NCBI GenBank assembly: GCA_015062605.1
Contig: SUUI01000001.1
Span: forward strand, 62,001 to 126,000
Direction of reading: 5' to 3'
Length of the DNA: 64,000 nt
Source: Eggerthellaceae bacterium
GTDB lineage: Bacteria; Actinomycetota; Coriobacteriia; Coriobacteriales; Eggerthellaceae
Position 1 is the stretch's first letter. Every line of letters starts with the position of its first letter. Below are positions 18,468 to 30,338 of the stretch, in pieces. Both the position numbers and the translations under genes were made by a program. Under the pieces are notes generated by a model that saw nothing but the letters and a program-made list of their open reading frames with translations, was not told the origin of the DNA and searched no databases.

Positions 18468-18526
18468 GCCTTTTGTCCTTTCGAAAACGCTGTTCGTAAG
18501 CGGTGAATCAATGGATGCCGAAGCCC

Positions 18527-18532
18527 ATTATA
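18527..18532 (-). promoter_or_regulatory. Candidate -10 box of the M18 aminopeptidase gene
   Basis: A perfect TATAAT on the minus strand, 60 bases upstream of the aminopeptidase ATG. No good -35 is visible at 16-18 bases, so an activator or an extended element may be needed. Confidence 0.4.
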
Positions 18533-18537
18533 GGGGT

Positions 18538-19062
18538 TTACCTGCTCCATTCCATCACGATATCCCCGAGGAGCGTCTCAACCCATACGTGGGAGACAAC
18601 ACCATCTTCGATATCGAGATGCGCCACGCTCCTTTGATAGCCGCTTCGCGGGCGACTGGCCGATCCTGGACATAAAAGCAAATCCGATGGTCTCGCCTCA
18701 ACACCGGTCACCAGCTTAGGGGCGTGCGTATGCCCGTGAATGCGCACATGAGGAATGGGCATGCCAGCATGTAATGCACTCCTCGATCCCAATCCGAGGC
18801 GGACGTCCTGCGGATAATGCGCTACGCAAAAGCGCACGCCTTCGATGGTCGGCCGGATAATACGCCCAACATCTTCGCCGTATTCGTCGAAATCGTTGTT
18901 ACCTAAAACAGCATATACGGGTGCTAGGGTTTCAAGTTCGCGAAGAATCGCAGGATCCCCGATATCGCCTGCGTGAATGATATAGTCGCTATCCGCCATG
19001 GCAGCGTAAGCGGCATCAGCCAGACGGCCATGCGTATCGGAAATCACACCTACTCTGGTCAT
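18538..19062 (-). CDS. YfcE/MJ0936-family metallophosphodiesterase
   Basis: Two-metal phosphodiesterase of the calcineurin superfamily, 174 residues. Motifs in order: GVISDTHG (8-13), HAGDIGD near 32, GNNDF near 54, a His in VAHYPQD near 81, and HGHTHAP near 109. All metal ligands are present. Close homologues cleave generic phosphodiesters, and the physiological substrate is usually unknown. It lies 58 bases downstream of the hydrolase at 19121 and may share its transcript. Confidence 0.92.
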   Translation of the reverse strand: MTRVGVISDTHGRLADAAYAAMADSDYIIHAGDIGDPAILRELETLAPVYAVLGNNDFDEYGEDVGRIIRPTIEGVRFCVAHYPQDVRLGLGSRSALHAGMPIPHVRIHGHTHAPKLVTGVEARPSDLLLCPGSASRPRSGYQRSVAHLDIEDGVVSHVWVETLLGDIVMEWSR

Positions 19063-19120
19063 AGCTCATCTTCTATAGCCGCACACGCTATCGTGCTTAA
19101 AGTTGCAAACAGATGAAACC

Positions 19121-19681
19121 CTATCGATTGACAACCTTGATCTGCAGGCTCTCCATAACATCAAGTGCAGCCTCGTTCGCCTTTGGATCATTCGATGCGG
19201 TGCATAGAGCATCTACGATGACGGGTACCTCTGGACAGGCTGTTTTCGCAATAACGCATTCGGAAATCACGCAAATATTAGAAAGGAGGCCAACCAATTC
19301 AATGCACTCGAACGGTATCTTGTCCATATCGTCTGCAAGCTTATTGACCTCGCGCAGCCAATCGAACAGCTCAGACGAGCCGAAAGTTCCTTTAAAAAAC
19401 ATCTTGTCGACGTTTTCGCGGAACAAATGCTGGATCGATTCGTCAAGCTTTTGGCCCTCCGACCCTTTAATGCAATGGGGAATGGGCAGATTTCGGCCTT
19501 CCTGCGTTTCGAGATAACCTGCCCCGTGAGTATCGATCGTGTAAACGATTTTGTCACCACGATCCTGGTACTCCATGATCTTCGCGGCGATTCGCTCGCG
19601 CAACGGCAACGCCCCGGAAAACCCAAGGGCTCCATCGACGAAATCCTTTTGAAAATCAACAACGATCAGCAAGCGCTTCAT
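19121..19681 (-). CDS. Isochorismatase-like cysteine hydrolase (nicotinamidase type)
   Basis: About 186 residues. The Asp-Lys-Cys triad of the family is visible: VDFQKDFVDGAL (Asp near residue 8), FFKGTFGS (Lys near 93) and GLLSNICVISE (Cys near 135). TIDTH near residue 47 resembles the metal-binding region of nicotinamidases. The start at ATG 19681 gives the canonical N terminus MKRLLIVVDFQ; an in-frame ATG 99 bases upstream adds an unconserved Cys-rich tail. Nicotinamide deamidation releases ammonium, which would suit the nearby amtB, but other amides are possible. Confidence 0.87.
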   Translation of the reverse strand: MKRLLIVVDFQKDFVDGALGFSGALPLRERIAAKIMEYQDRGDKIVYTIDTHGAGYLETQEGRNLPIPHCIKGSEGQKLDESIQHLFRENVDKMFFKGTFGSSELFDWLREVNKLADDMDKIPFECIELVGLLSNICVISECVIAKTACPEVPVIVDALCTASNDPKANEAALDVMESLQIKVVNR

Positions 19682-19817
19682 GGTTCTTCTTTCTCTCGCA
19701 TCGCTTTGTTCTGATTTCCTCACAAACGATAGGGCGAAGCATAGCACTTTTGTACAGCGTATGCATCTGGTATTTGCCACACATGAAGCACGTGTGTTGA
19801 ACAGATGTTGAGAGATT

Positions 19818-19855
19818 GTTGCAACCCCGTTACATGATAGTTAAGACCGCATTAA
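19818..19855 (+). promoter_or_regulatory. 11-bp periodic direct repeats upstream of amtB (candidate GlnR-like box)
   Basis: Four 5-mers at exact 11-bp steps: GTTGC (19818), GTTAC (19829), GTTAA (19840), ATTAA (19851). Consecutive half-sites on one DNA face are typical of OmpR/PhoB-family regulators, including actinobacterial GlnR. The block lies about 98 bases upstream of the amtB start. Related arrays are found upstream of asnB, glnA1 and pyrG/gltB. Confidence 0.6.
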
Positions 19856-19953
19856 CCCGATGAGCATGAAACGAACTCGCAATCTATCCGTTTGAAAATC
19901 AATGGCGTTTTTAAGACGTCGGCAGTTTTTTGATGAAAGGTAGGGTGATTCCC

Positions 19954-21228
19954 TTGTACGACACAGGATCGACGGCGTTCATGATCGTCTGCACGATGCT
20001 CGTGCTGCTCATGACGCCGGGTCTCGCATTCTTCTATGGTGGTTTGTCGAGACGAAAGAACGTCATCAACACCATGATCATGGTTCTTAGCATCATCGCC
20101 GTTGTGGGCGTGATGTGGATTATCTGCGGCTGGTCGTTCGCCTATGGAGGCGACGGCTCATTCTCTTTCTTCGGCGGATTCGATCAGCTCGGTTGCCTTC
20201 CAGCCGTAAACGACATGCTCTCTGATACCGCGAACGTTCCTGAAGGTGCAACCTATCCGGGAATCATCGATATTGGTTTCCAAATGGCGTTCTGCATGAT
20301 CACCTGTGCCATCATCACGGGTGCAGTCGCCGGCCGTATGAAATACGGGGCGATGCTCCTCTTCATCGCTCTATGGGTGCCGCTTGTCTACTCGCCGCTT
20401 GCCCATATGGTGTGGGGAGGCGAAGGCTCTCTCATAGGCGATGTGATCGGTGCACTTGACTTCGCGGGTGGCGACGTCGTTCACATCAGCTCGGGCGTAA
20501 CGGGCCTCGTGCTCTGCATATTGCTCGGAGGACGTCGCGGTTTTGGCCTCATGAGCTACCGTGCGCACAACGTCCCCTTCGTTGCTCTCGGCGCTGCTCT
20601 TTTATGGTTCGGTTGGTTCGGCTTCAATGCCGGCTCGCAATTCGCAGCTGATGGTACCGCTGCACTTGCCCTGCTCAACACCATCGCAGCTTCTGCAGCT
20701 GGTATGTTCTCGTGGATTTGCGTAGAACGTGTGCGCGTGCGCAAGCCAACGCTTGTCGGTGCCTGCACGGGTCTTGTCGCCGGCCTTGTCGGCATCACGC
20801 CCGCTGCCGGCTTCGTTGAGCCATGGGCGGCGATCGTCATCGGCCTCGTAACCGCACCCTGCTGCTTTTTCGCCATCAGCGTTGCGAAACGCAAAATCGG
20901 CTACGATGACGCACTTGATGCGTTCGGCTGTCATTCGGTCGGCGGTGTTGTGGGCGGTCTGCTCACTGGCATATTCTGCGTTCCCGAGCTTTCGTGGACC
21001 GATTTCGGCGGATTATTTTATACAGGCGATCCATCGCTTCTCATCAGCCAATTCTTGGGCATCCTCGTAACGCTTGCATTCGTCATCGTCCTCGGTCTGG
21101 TCATCGGCCTCGTTGTGAAGGCGATCTATACCGGCTCTTTGCGCGTGAGCGAAGCCGACGAAGCGCGCGGCCTCGATGTTGCCGCACATGGCGAAAGCGC
21201 CTATCCGGCGTACCTTGGACTCGACTAA
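19954..21228 (+). CDS. amtB: Ammonium transporter AmtB
   Basis: Trimeric ammonium channel of the Amt/Rh family, about 424 residues with roughly 11 membrane helices. The N terminus TPGLAFFYGG is typical. DFAGGDVVHISSG (near 170) carries the signature Asp and first pore His, and CHSVGGVVGG the second. I prefer the TTG at 19954 (giving YDTGSTAF, the usual Amt beginning) because AAGGTAGGG precedes it; TTG/ATG at 19930-19933 has no ribosome site. The PII gene follows by 44 bases, the standard amtB-glnK pair in which PII plugs the channel when nitrogen is sufficient. Confidence 0.95.
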   Translation: MYDTGSTAFMIVCTMLVLLMTPGLAFFYGGLSRRKNVINTMIMVLSIIAVVGVMWIICGWSFAYGGDGSFSFFGGFDQLGCLPAVNDMLSDTANVPEGATYPGIIDIGFQMAFCMITCAIITGAVAGRMKYGAMLLFIALWVPLVYSPLAHMVWGGEGSLIGDVIGALDFAGGDVVHISSGVTGLVLCILLGGRRGFGLMSYRAHNVPFVALGAALLWFGWFGFNAGSQFAADGTAALALLNTIAASAAGMFSWICVERVRVRKPTLVGACTGLVAGLVGITPAAGFVEPWAAIVIGLVTAPCCFFAISVAKRKIGYDDALDAFGCHSVGGVVGGLLTGIFCVPELSWTDFGGLFYTGDPSLLISQFLGILVTLAFVIVLGLVIGLVVKAIYTGSLRVSEADEARGLDVAAHGESAYPAYLGLD

Positions 21229-21272
21229 AACTTGGATTGCCACAACATAGCGATGCGTTGTAAGGAGTATGT

Positions 21273-21611
21273 ATGAAAAGAATAAGCGCCATCGTGCGCC
21301 CAGAGAAACTCGAACCATTGAAAGAAGCTCTGTTTGCCGCAAGCGTATCTGGCATGACCATCACCCAAGTGATGGGCTGCGGCAATCAACATGGCTGGTC
21401 GGAATACTTCCGCGGTACCGAGGTGCTGTTGAACATGATTCCTAAGGTGAAATTCGAGCTCATCGTTGCTGATGAAACCGTTGACGGAATCGTTGGGCTC
21501 ATCTGCGATACCGCAGCAACGGGCGAGGTCGGAGACGGCAAGATATTCATCAGTCCCGTTGAGGAAGTCGTGCGCATTCGCACGCGCGAACACGGCGAAG
21601 CTGCGATTTAA
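21273..21611 (+). CDS. PII nitrogen regulatory protein (GlnB/GlnK)
   Basis: 112-residue trimeric sensor of ATP/ADP and 2-oxoglutarate that binds AmtB. Conserved: MKRISAIVRP, Gln39, Lys58 in NMIPKVK, the B-loop TGEVGDGKIF, and RIRTRE at the C terminus, so ligand binding is probably intact. The T-loop is unusual: residue 51, the tyrosine that is uridylylated or adenylylated in proteobacteria and streptomycetes, is valine (RGTEV). Control by covalent modification at that site is therefore impossible. AAGGAG lies 8 bases before the ATG. Confidence 0.95.
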   Translation: MKRISAIVRPEKLEPLKEALFAASVSGMTITQVMGCGNQHGWSEYFRGTEVLLNMIPKVKFELIVADETVDGIVGLICDTAATGEVGDGKIFISPVEEVVRIRTREHGEAAI

Positions 21612-21657
21612 AGATAACGACCTATGTATAAACGAATCTCCACACGATAAGGAGCAC

Positions 21658-23826
21658 ATGGGCATCAGGCTGAACATCGCACGATTAGCAGGCGCGGGAG
21701 CCACATGGGCGCTCAAGAACGTTTTTAGGCGCTCTGCGGGAAATTTCCCTGGCAAAATCGGCTTATACGCCGATCCCATGCTGATCGCCGATTTGCGAGA
21801 GCGCCTTCGCGAGGGTTCGATTGTCGTCGTTGGAACGAACGGCAAGACAACCGTTTCGAATCTTTTAGCCGATACGCTCGAAGCAGATGGCAAGACGGTC
21901 GTCTGCAACCGAACCGGTGCGAATCTCGATTCGGGAATCGCCACAGCGCTCTTGCGAACCAAAGGCGCTGACTGGGGTGTACTCGAGTGCGACGAGCTAT
22001 GGCTTGCACATGTGCTTCCGCAGCTTCTGCCTGATTATGTCGTGTTGTTGAACCTCTTCCGTGACCAACTCGACCGCTCAGGCGAAATCGACCATGTGCA
22101 GGGCTCGATTGTGCAGGCGCTTCAATCGAGCCCCAAAACAACGCTTATCTACAACGCTGATGACCCTTTGTGCCAAAAAGTTGCCAATGCCGTCGAGAAC
22201 GCATGCATCCCGTTCGGCATCGAGCAGGATCTAGGACTCGAGCAGAATACCGTAGCAGACGCGAGCATGTGCCAGCAGTGCGACTCGATACTCGAATACG
22301 AATGGCATCAATACGGGCAACTGGGGTCGTACAGATGCCCTTCGTGCGGATTCCACCGCATGCGCCCAATTCTCGCTGCAAACGACCTTGTTTCGTCAGT
22401 AGAGGGAATCTCGCTTACCGTGCAATACAGAGATGAGCAAACTCGGATCACTACCCCATTCACGGGGACGTACATGGCGTATAACGTGCTTGCCGTATGC
22501 GCGGCAGCTGCATGCGCAGGAACCCCTATTGCGCGTGTCAACGAAGCGCTACTTGCGTTCGACCCGCACAACGGACGCCTGCAACGGTATCGGATTGATG
22601 AACGAACCGTTCTTTTGAATCTCGCGAAGAATCCGACCGGATTCAATCAGAACCTCCGAATCATCTTAGAGACGCCCGGTCCGAAAGCCGTGGCATTCTT
22701 CATAAACGATAAAGAGGCCGATGGTCACGATGTATCGTGGCTATGGGACATTGATTTTCAAGAACTTGCGCAGGAAGACGAATTGGTTGCGTTTGCTGGC
22801 GGAATACGTTCCCACGATATGCAGGTACGTCTGAAATACGCCGGCATCGCAGCTCAGCTGGTCGACGATGCGGAAGATTTCCTCGCAAAAGCCCAGGCTG
22901 TTTCGCCGAACGTAAGTTTCTTCCTCATCGCAAATTACACGGCGCTTCCCCACGTGAAAGAGCAACTCGATAAACTCACGCATCTTCCTAAGCCGGCATC
23001 GGTGTCTTTCGCCGAAAGATATATAGAAGATAACGCTGAACCAAACGGCAAAACGAAAATGCACGGCACGAAGCTCACCATCGTTCACATGTACCCTGAG
23101 CTATTGAACCTCTATGGCGATGGCGGAAACGTCATCGTACTCGAAAGGCGGGCACGTGCGCGCGGAATCGATGTGGATATAGTTCGTGTCGAACATGGGC
23201 AGAAGGCAGATCTCACAACCGCCGATATCGTGTTCCTTGGAGGAGGCCCCGACCGGGAGCAGCATCTCGCATCCATAGATCTTCTCGCTCAGACTGAAGA
23301 TTTCCGCCGCTATGTGGAAGATGACGGGGTTCTGCTAGCCATTTGCGGAGGCTATCAAATGCTTGGGCAAGAGTGGTTGCTCGGCGATGAAAAGGTCCCT
23401 GGGTTAGGGCTTGCAAACATCGTGACCAAGCGCGCAGAAGGCGGATCGCACAACCGCCTCGTCGGCAACATCGCGCTGCATAGCCCCCTGGCAAGCTTAC
23501 CGGTTATCGGTTACGAGAACCACGCGGGACGCACTTTCCTGGGAGACGGCTGCGAAGCATTCGGCGCAGTCATCGGACATCACGGCAAGGGCAATAACGA
23601 TAAAGATGCAGCTGATGGTGTGCGTTTCCGTAATATCGTAGGCACGTATCTGCATGGACCTCTGCTTGCAAAGAACCCGGAAATAGCCGATTGGCTGATT
23701 GAGCGAGCACTAGAACGTAAAGCTGTAAAGGCTGGACTTTCAACGCAAGCTCTGCCACCGCTCGATGATGCAGTCGAACGAGCGGCTAACGCCTTTATGT
23801 GCTCCATGCTGAACGTGCACGTTTAA
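21658..23826 (+). CDS. MurT-GatD fusion: lipid II isoglutaminyl synthase in one chain
   Basis: Amidates the D-glutamate of lipid II to D-isoglutamine using glutamine. Elsewhere MurT and GatD are two subunits; here one 722-residue frame carries both. MurT part (1 to about 445): ATP loop GTNGKT (59-64), a Mur-ligase core, and a zinc ribbon with Cys205, Cys208, Cys227 and Cys230. GatD part (about 465-722): CobB/CobQ-type glutaminase with nucleophile Cys563 in AICGGYQ and GTYLHGP near the end. The ATG at 21658 has AAGGAG 5 bases upstream; the frame is open further left but overlaps the PII gene. It follows PII by 46 bases and probably belongs to the amtB operon. Confidence 0.93.
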   Translation: MGIRLNIARLAGAGATWALKNVFRRSAGNFPGKIGLYADPMLIADLRERLREGSIVVVGTNGKTTVSNLLADTLEADGKTVVCNRTGANLDSGIATALLRTKGADWGVLECDELWLAHVLPQLLPDYVVLLNLFRDQLDRSGEIDHVQGSIVQALQSSPKTTLIYNADDPLCQKVANAVENACIPFGIEQDLGLEQNTVADASMCQQCDSILEYEWHQYGQLGSYRCPSCGFHRMRPILAANDLVSSVEGISLTVQYRDEQTRITTPFTGTYMAYNVLAVCAAAACAGTPIARVNEALLAFDPHNGRLQRYRIDERTVLLNLAKNPTGFNQNLRIILETPGPKAVAFFINDKEADGHDVSWLWDIDFQELAQEDELVAFAGGIRSHDMQVRLKYAGIAAQLVDDAEDFLAKAQAVSPNVSFFLIANYTALPHVKEQLDKLTHLPKPASVSFAERYIEDNAEPNGKTKMHGTKLTIVHMYPELLNLYGDGGNVIVLERRARARGIDVDIVRVEHGQKADLTTADIVFLGGGPDREQHLASIDLLAQTEDFRRYVEDDGVLLAICGGYQMLGQEWLLGDEKVPGLGLANIVTKRAEGGSHNRLVGNIALHSPLASLPVIGYENHAGRTFLGDGCEAFGAVIGHHGKGNNDKDAADGVRFRNIVGTYLHGPLLAKNPEIADWLIERALERKAVKAGLSTQALPPLDDAVERAANAFMCSMLNVHV

Positions 23827-23829
23827 CGG

Positions 23830-25689
<1,860 letters not shown>

Positions 25690-25767
25690 ATAAAACTCCA
25701 TTCTGATACGTTTATCTGCATAAACGCACGCCAACGCGTTCAAAACCCTCTTTCGGATGCTTCTACG

Positions 25768-28700
25768 CTACCGCCTCGGCAAGTCTTGAAGCGCCACTAC
25801 ATCCAAGCCGTCGTTTTTAGCCACCTCCATAGCGGCAGCAAGCGCCTGGGCGGCAGCGATAGTCGTCGCATATGTTACGCCATACCGCACAGCTGCGAGG
25901 CGAAGCGCATAACCATCGCCACGCGAACCATGACCGAACGGCGTGTTAATCATCAGTTTTATCTCCCCGTCGGCAATCATGTCGACAATGCTCGAATGGC
26001 CTTCGCCAACCTTGCCGACCTTGCGGCATGGAATGCCCGAGGAAGCAAGGGTCTTAGCCGTTCCACCTGTACTCACGATGTCGAAACCAAGACGCGCGAA
26101 ATCGCGTGCGATAGATGCAATCGAGCGCTTATCGCGATCGGCAACGCTGATGAACACCGTCCCCGATGTGGGCAACTCATAGGAAATCGCTAGTTGCGTC
26201 TTCGCGTACGCCGCGGGAAACGCCGATGCGATTCCCATCACTTCGCCCGTTGATTTCATCTCGGGGCCGAGTACGACGTCTGAACCCGGGAACCGACCGA
26301 ACGGCAAAACTGCTTCCTTAACAGCACAATAGCCCAGATTGAGATCGTCAGGTGGTAACTCGATATCAGAAAGGCGCTCCCCCGCCATGACACGCGTTGC
26401 AACCTTTGCAAGCGGCACACCCGTCGCCTTGGAAACGAACGGTACGGTACGGCTTGCGCGAGGATTCGCCTCGATAACGTAAACATTCTGATCCTTCACG
26501 GCAAATTGGATGTTGAGCAGGCCGTGTACGCCGATGGCAAGCGACAAACGCCATGCGATGTCACGGAAGCGCGCAATTAACGCATCTGACAATGAAAACG
26601 GAGGGATGCAGCAAGCAGAATCCCCCGAATGGATGCCTGCTTCTTCGATGTGCTCCATCACACCGCCGATGTAGACGTCCTCACCATCGCAGACGCAATC
26701 AAGGTCGACTTCTATCGCCGATTCGAGGAATTTATCGAGATATACCGGGTGATCCGGCGAAATCTTCGCCGCCTCTCCCATGTACTTGCGAAGCTGCGCC
26801 GCATCGTACACGATTGCCATGCCGCGTCCACCAAGCACGTAGCTCGGACGGACCAGAAGCGGGAAGCCGATGCGTGCGGCAACTCGTTCGGCATCATCGA
26901 GTGTCGTCGCATCGCCCGCAGGCGGATACGCGATACCCAATCCATCGAGCAGCGCTGCGAATCTATCGCGATCCTCGGCAAGGTCAATCGCGTCAGCTCC
27001 GGTTCCCAAAAGAGGAACGCCAGCTTCTTCAAGCGCGCGGGCGAGCTTTAGTGGCGTCTGCCCGCCCAAGGTCGCGACCACGCCTTCAGGACGTTCGGCA
27101 TCGATGATATCCATGACGTCCTCAAAAGTCAGCGGCTCGAAATACAGTTTGTCGGACGTATCGTAATCCGTTGAAACCGTCTCCGGGTTGCAGTTCACCA
27201 TGATGGTTTCCCAACCCGCCTCCTTCAAGGCATAGCTTGCATGCACGCAGCAATAGTCGAACTCGATGCCTTGACCGATACGGTTAGGGCCAGCACCTAA
27301 GATGAGCGCCTTAGGCTTCCCGTTCGAATCCGCTTTGCTGTTCTGCGTACCGATTTCGGATTCGTCGGCATCGTAGGTTTTATAGTGGTACGCCGTGCCG
27401 CTTTCGAATTCCGCCGCGCACGTGTCGACGGTTTTGAATGCCGGGGTAACCCCAAGCGCCTTGCGGCGTGTACGCACGACGATCTCCGTCGAATTCGTGA
27501 GGAAGGCGATTTGCACATCGGATAGCCCATAGCGTTTCGCAATGCGGAATGCCTCGGCATCCATGTCATCGATGCGCACGCCGCGCAGAGCCTCTTGCAC
27601 GGCGACGATGTCGGCCATACGATCCAAGAAGAAACGATCGATGCCTGTAAGCTCGTGTATTTCGGCAGCCGTCCAACCGCAGCGCAGCGCGCATCCAACG
27701 TAGACGATTCGATCGCAAGTTGGACGCGCAAGCAGGCCAGCGTAACCCTCCTTTGTCTCGGATGCGCGCACATGTCCGTCAACGCCTAAGCCTGCGCGCC
27801 CGTTCTCGAGCGAGCGCAACGCCTTGCCGAGCGCCTCTTCGAACGTACGGCCGATCGCCATGACCTCGCCGACCGCCTTCATGCGCGTCGAAAGCGTATC
27901 GTCGGAGTCCTTGAATTTCTCGAATGCGAAGCGCGGTGCTTTAACCACGCAATAGTCGATGCTCGGTTCGAAGCATGCGGATGTGCTTCCTGTGATGTCG
28001 TTAACGATTTCAGGAAGTGTATAGCCGACTGCCAGGCGCGCTGCAACCTTCGCAATGGGAAAGCCCGTCGCCTTCGAAGCAAGAGCGGATGATCGGGAAA
28101 CGCGTGGGTTCATCTCGATGATGACCATACGCCCATCATCCGGGTTCACGGCGAACTGAACGTTCGATCCACCGGTTTGCACACCCACTTTCTCGAGGAC
28201 GGCAAGTGACGCTGTGCGCATGCGCTGGTATTCGATATCGGAAAGCGTTTGTGCGGGCGCAACCGTGATCGAGTCACCTGTGTGCACACCCATGGGATCG
28301 AGATTCTCGATCGAGCACACGACGATGCCGTTACCAGCACGGTCGCGTACGACTTCCATCTCGAATTCCTTCCAACCCTCGATGCTCTCCTCGACAAGCA
28401 CTTCATTCGCAGGAGAAAGCTCAAGGCCTTGCGAAACGATTAAGGCAAGCTCGTCATCGTTGTGGGCGATACCTCCGCCAGCGCCACCCAACGTGTATGA
28501 AGGACGCAAGACAACAGGGAAACCGATGCGCGCGACGATCTTCCGGGCATCGTCGACTGAATACGCATAACCCGACTTCGCCGTTGCGATGCCGAGCTCG
28601 GACATGCATTCATTGAAAAGCTTGCGCTCCTCGCCTTTCTGTATGGTCTCGACATCGCAGCCGATCATCTCAACGCCGAAACGATCGAGCGCACCGCGCA

Positions 28701-29010
28701 TCGCCAATTCAACGGCGGCATTGAGCGCAGTCTGCCCTCCAAGCGTTGGAAGGAGCGCATCGGGATGTTCCTTCGCAATGATCTTCTCGATGAATTCCGC
28801 TGTAATCGGTTCGACGTACGTGCGATCGGCTAACTCGGGATCGGTCATGATGGTAGCAGGATTGCTGTTCACGAGGATGACACGATAGCCCTCCTCGCGC
28901 AGAACCTTGCATGCCTGGGCGCCCGAATAGTCGAATTCGCATGCCTGGCCGATCACGATTGGGCCAGACCCGATAACGAGAATGCTTTCGATGTCAGTTC
29001 TTTTCGGCAT
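25768..29010 (-). CDS. carB: Carbamoyl-phosphate synthase, large subunit
   Basis: Joins bicarbonate, ATP and the ammonia tunnelled from CarA to make carbamoyl phosphate for pyrimidines and arginine. About 1080 residues with the internal duplication: two ATP-grasp halves ([15 protein letters not shown] near 245 and [12 protein letters not shown] near 790), the oligomerisation domain between them, and an MGS-like allosteric domain after about 935. Start at ATG 29010 ([17 protein letters not shown]), two bases after the carA stop, with GGAGG inside the end of carA. Confidence 0.97.
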   Translation of the reverse strand: MPKRTDIESILVIGSGPIVIGQACEFDYSGAQACKVLREEGYRVILVNSNPATIMTDPELADRTYVEPITAEFIEKIIAKEHPDALLPTLGGQTALNAAVELAMRGALDRFGVEMIGCDVETIQKGEERKLFNECMSELGIATAKSGYAYSVDDARKIVARIGFPVVLRPSYTLGGAGGGIAHNDDELALIVSQGLELSPANEVLVEESIEGWKEFEMEVVRDRAGNGIVVCSIENLDPMGVHTGDSITVAPAQTLSDIEYQRMRTASLAVLEKVGVQTGGSNVQFAVNPDDGRMVIIEMNPRVSRSSALASKATGFPIAKVAARLAVGYTLPEIVNDITGSTSACFEPSIDYCVVKAPRFAFEKFKDSDDTLSTRMKAVGEVMAIGRTFEEALGKALRSLENGRAGLGVDGHVRASETKEGYAGLLARPTCDRIVYVGCALRCGWTAAEIHELTGIDRFFLDRMADIVAVQEALRGVRIDDMDAEAFRIAKRYGLSDVQIAFLTNSTEIVVRTRRKALGVTPAFKTVDTCAAEFESGTAYHYKTYDADESEIGTQNSKADSNGKPKALILGAGPNRIGQGIEFDYCCVHASYALKEAGWETIMVNCNPETVSTDYDTSDKLYFEPLTFEDVMDIIDAERPEGVVATLGGQTPLKLARALEEAGVPLLGTGADAIDLAEDRDRFAALLDGLGIAYPPAGDATTLDDAERVAARIGFPLLVRPSYVLGGRGMAIVYDAAQLRKYMGEAAKISPDHPVYLDKFLESAIEVDLDCVCDGEDVYIGGVMEHIEEAGIHSGDSACCIPPFSLSDALIARFRDIAWRLSLAIGVHGLLNIQFAVKDQNVYVIEANPRASRTVPFVSKATGVPLAKVATRVMAGERLSDIELPPDDLNLGYCAVKEAVLPFGRFPGSDVVLGPEMKSTGEVMGIASAFPAAYAKTQLAISYELPTSGTVFISVADRDKRSIASIARDFARLGFDIVSTGGTAKTLASSGIPCRKVGKVGEGHSSIVDMIADGEIKLMINTPFGHGSRGDGYALRLAAVRYGVTYATTIAAAQALAAAMEVAKNDGLDVVALQDLPRR

Positions 29011-29012
29011 GA

Positions 29013-30338
29013 TCAGAACCTCCATCCTTCCAAGCGGTCGCGTGCGATATCGATATCGAGAAAGTCTTTCTCGCCATCCATAAGGCGCGAGAACGCGGTG
29101 AACAGATAATGCGAATCCACAGGCCCTGGGTTTGCCTCCGGATGATATTGAACGGAAAAAGCAGGGATATCCGTGAACGCGATACCCTCTGCAGTACCAT
29201 CATTGAGATTCACATGCGTAAGCCGAATTCCTCCGAAGCGTTTATTGGCAACAAGGGGTGCGGCGTGCTTTTCGTTCCAATATCGTAAATCGCTTTGATG
29301 CTCGCCATTGCCGCCGCTTTGCTCGGAAACGAACGGACCGAGACTTTGGAACACAAGATTGAATCCATGGTTCTGAGCGGTGATTTCAACACGGCCCGTC
29401 AGCAAGTTCACTACAGGATGATTACCACCGTGATGACCGAACTTGAGCTTCTCGATTTGCGCTCCCGCAGCCTTGCAGATCATCTGATGTCCCATGCAAA
29501 TACCGAATACAGGAAGCTCGCCGAGCAATTTGCCCACTTGCTCATAGGTGCCCGCAACCACATCGGGATCCCCAGGACCGTTAGAGACGAACACGCCATC
29601 GGGAGACATCGCGAGAACATCACTCGCAGGCGTATCCCACGGGACGACCGTCACTTCGCACCCCACGCGCACAAGTCCCTCGAGGATAGAGCGCTTTACT
29701 CCGCAGTCGTAGGCGACTACGCGATGCGAAACCTCCTTCGCCGAAGAGAGCGCGAATGACTTCTCACTCACAAGGTCGGCAAAACCGAACGAATATGGCT
29801 CGTCGCACGAAACGGATTGCACGAGGTTGATGCCGACGATGGAAGGACTCGCCTTCACTTTCTTTAACAGGCTTGTGCGATCGATATCGATAGTAGAAAT
29901 GACCGCACGCATCGCGCCGAAATCGCGCACATGGCGCACAAGCGCCCTTGTGTCGATTCCCTCGATGGCGACCACGCCCTCGCGTTCAAGGTATTCAGGC
30001 AAGCTAAGCTCGCTTCGCCAATTCGATGGCGTATAACACATGTCACGTACCACGAGACCGCGCAGCACGGGCCGCGAAGCTTGCGCGTCATCTTCCCGCA
30101 CTCCGTAGTTTCCGATTTGCGGATATGTCATCGTCACGATTTGCCCAGCATAGCTTGGATCGGTGATGACTTCGAAATAGCCTTCGAGGGAGGTATTAAA
30201 GCAGATCTCTCCGAAAGCCTCACCTTCTGCTCCACATGAAATCCCGCGATAGGCCGTACCGTCTTCCAACATGAGCAGGGCTTCTTTTATCGGCGGTTTC
30301 GATGTCGCCGCCAACATGCGTTCTGAAAGGTCACTCAT
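29013..30338 (-). CDS. carA: Carbamoyl-phosphate synthase, small (glutaminase) subunit
   Basis: Class I glutamine amidotransferase that supplies ammonia to CarB. 441 residues, longer than the usual ~380: about 20 extra residues at the N terminus and a Ser/Gly-rich insert near 345. CPSase_sm_chain domain (20-~155), then GATase with the nucleophile in FGICMGHQM and the His-Glu pair in YHPEANPGP. The ATG at 30338 overlaps purF by 8 bases. Confidence 0.96.
   Translation of the reverse strand: MSDLSERMLAATSKPPIKEALLMLEDGTAYRGISCGAEGEAFGEICFNTSLEGYFEVITDPSYAGQIVTMTYPQIGNYGVREDDAQASRPVLRGLVVRDMCYTPSNWRSELSLPEYLEREGVVAIEGIDTRALVRHVRDFGAMRAVISTIDIDRTSLLKKVKASPSIVGINLVQSVSCDEPYSFGFADLVSEKSFALSSAKEVSHRVVAYDCGVKRSILEGLVRVGCEVTVVPWDTPASDVLAMSPDGVFVSNGPGDPDVVAGTYEQVGKLLGELPVFGICMGHQMICKAAGAQIEKLKFGHHGGNHPVVNLLTGRVEITAQNHGFNLVFQSLGPFVSEQSGGNGEHQSDLRYWNEKHAAPLVANKRFGGIRLTHVNLNDGTAEGIAFTDIPAFSVQYHPEANPGPVDSHYLFTAFSRLMDGEKDFLDIDIARDRLEGWRF

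Noticed and set aside
23040-23090. Separate gatD gene starting inside the murT-gatD frame
   Set aside because: An in-frame ATG exists near 23059 at the start of the GatD-like part, but no Shine-Dalgarno precedes it and the frame is continuous; a fusion is the simpler reading.
25690-25767. glmS ribozyme
   Set aside because: The 78-base gap before glmS is too short and lacks the conserved catalytic core.
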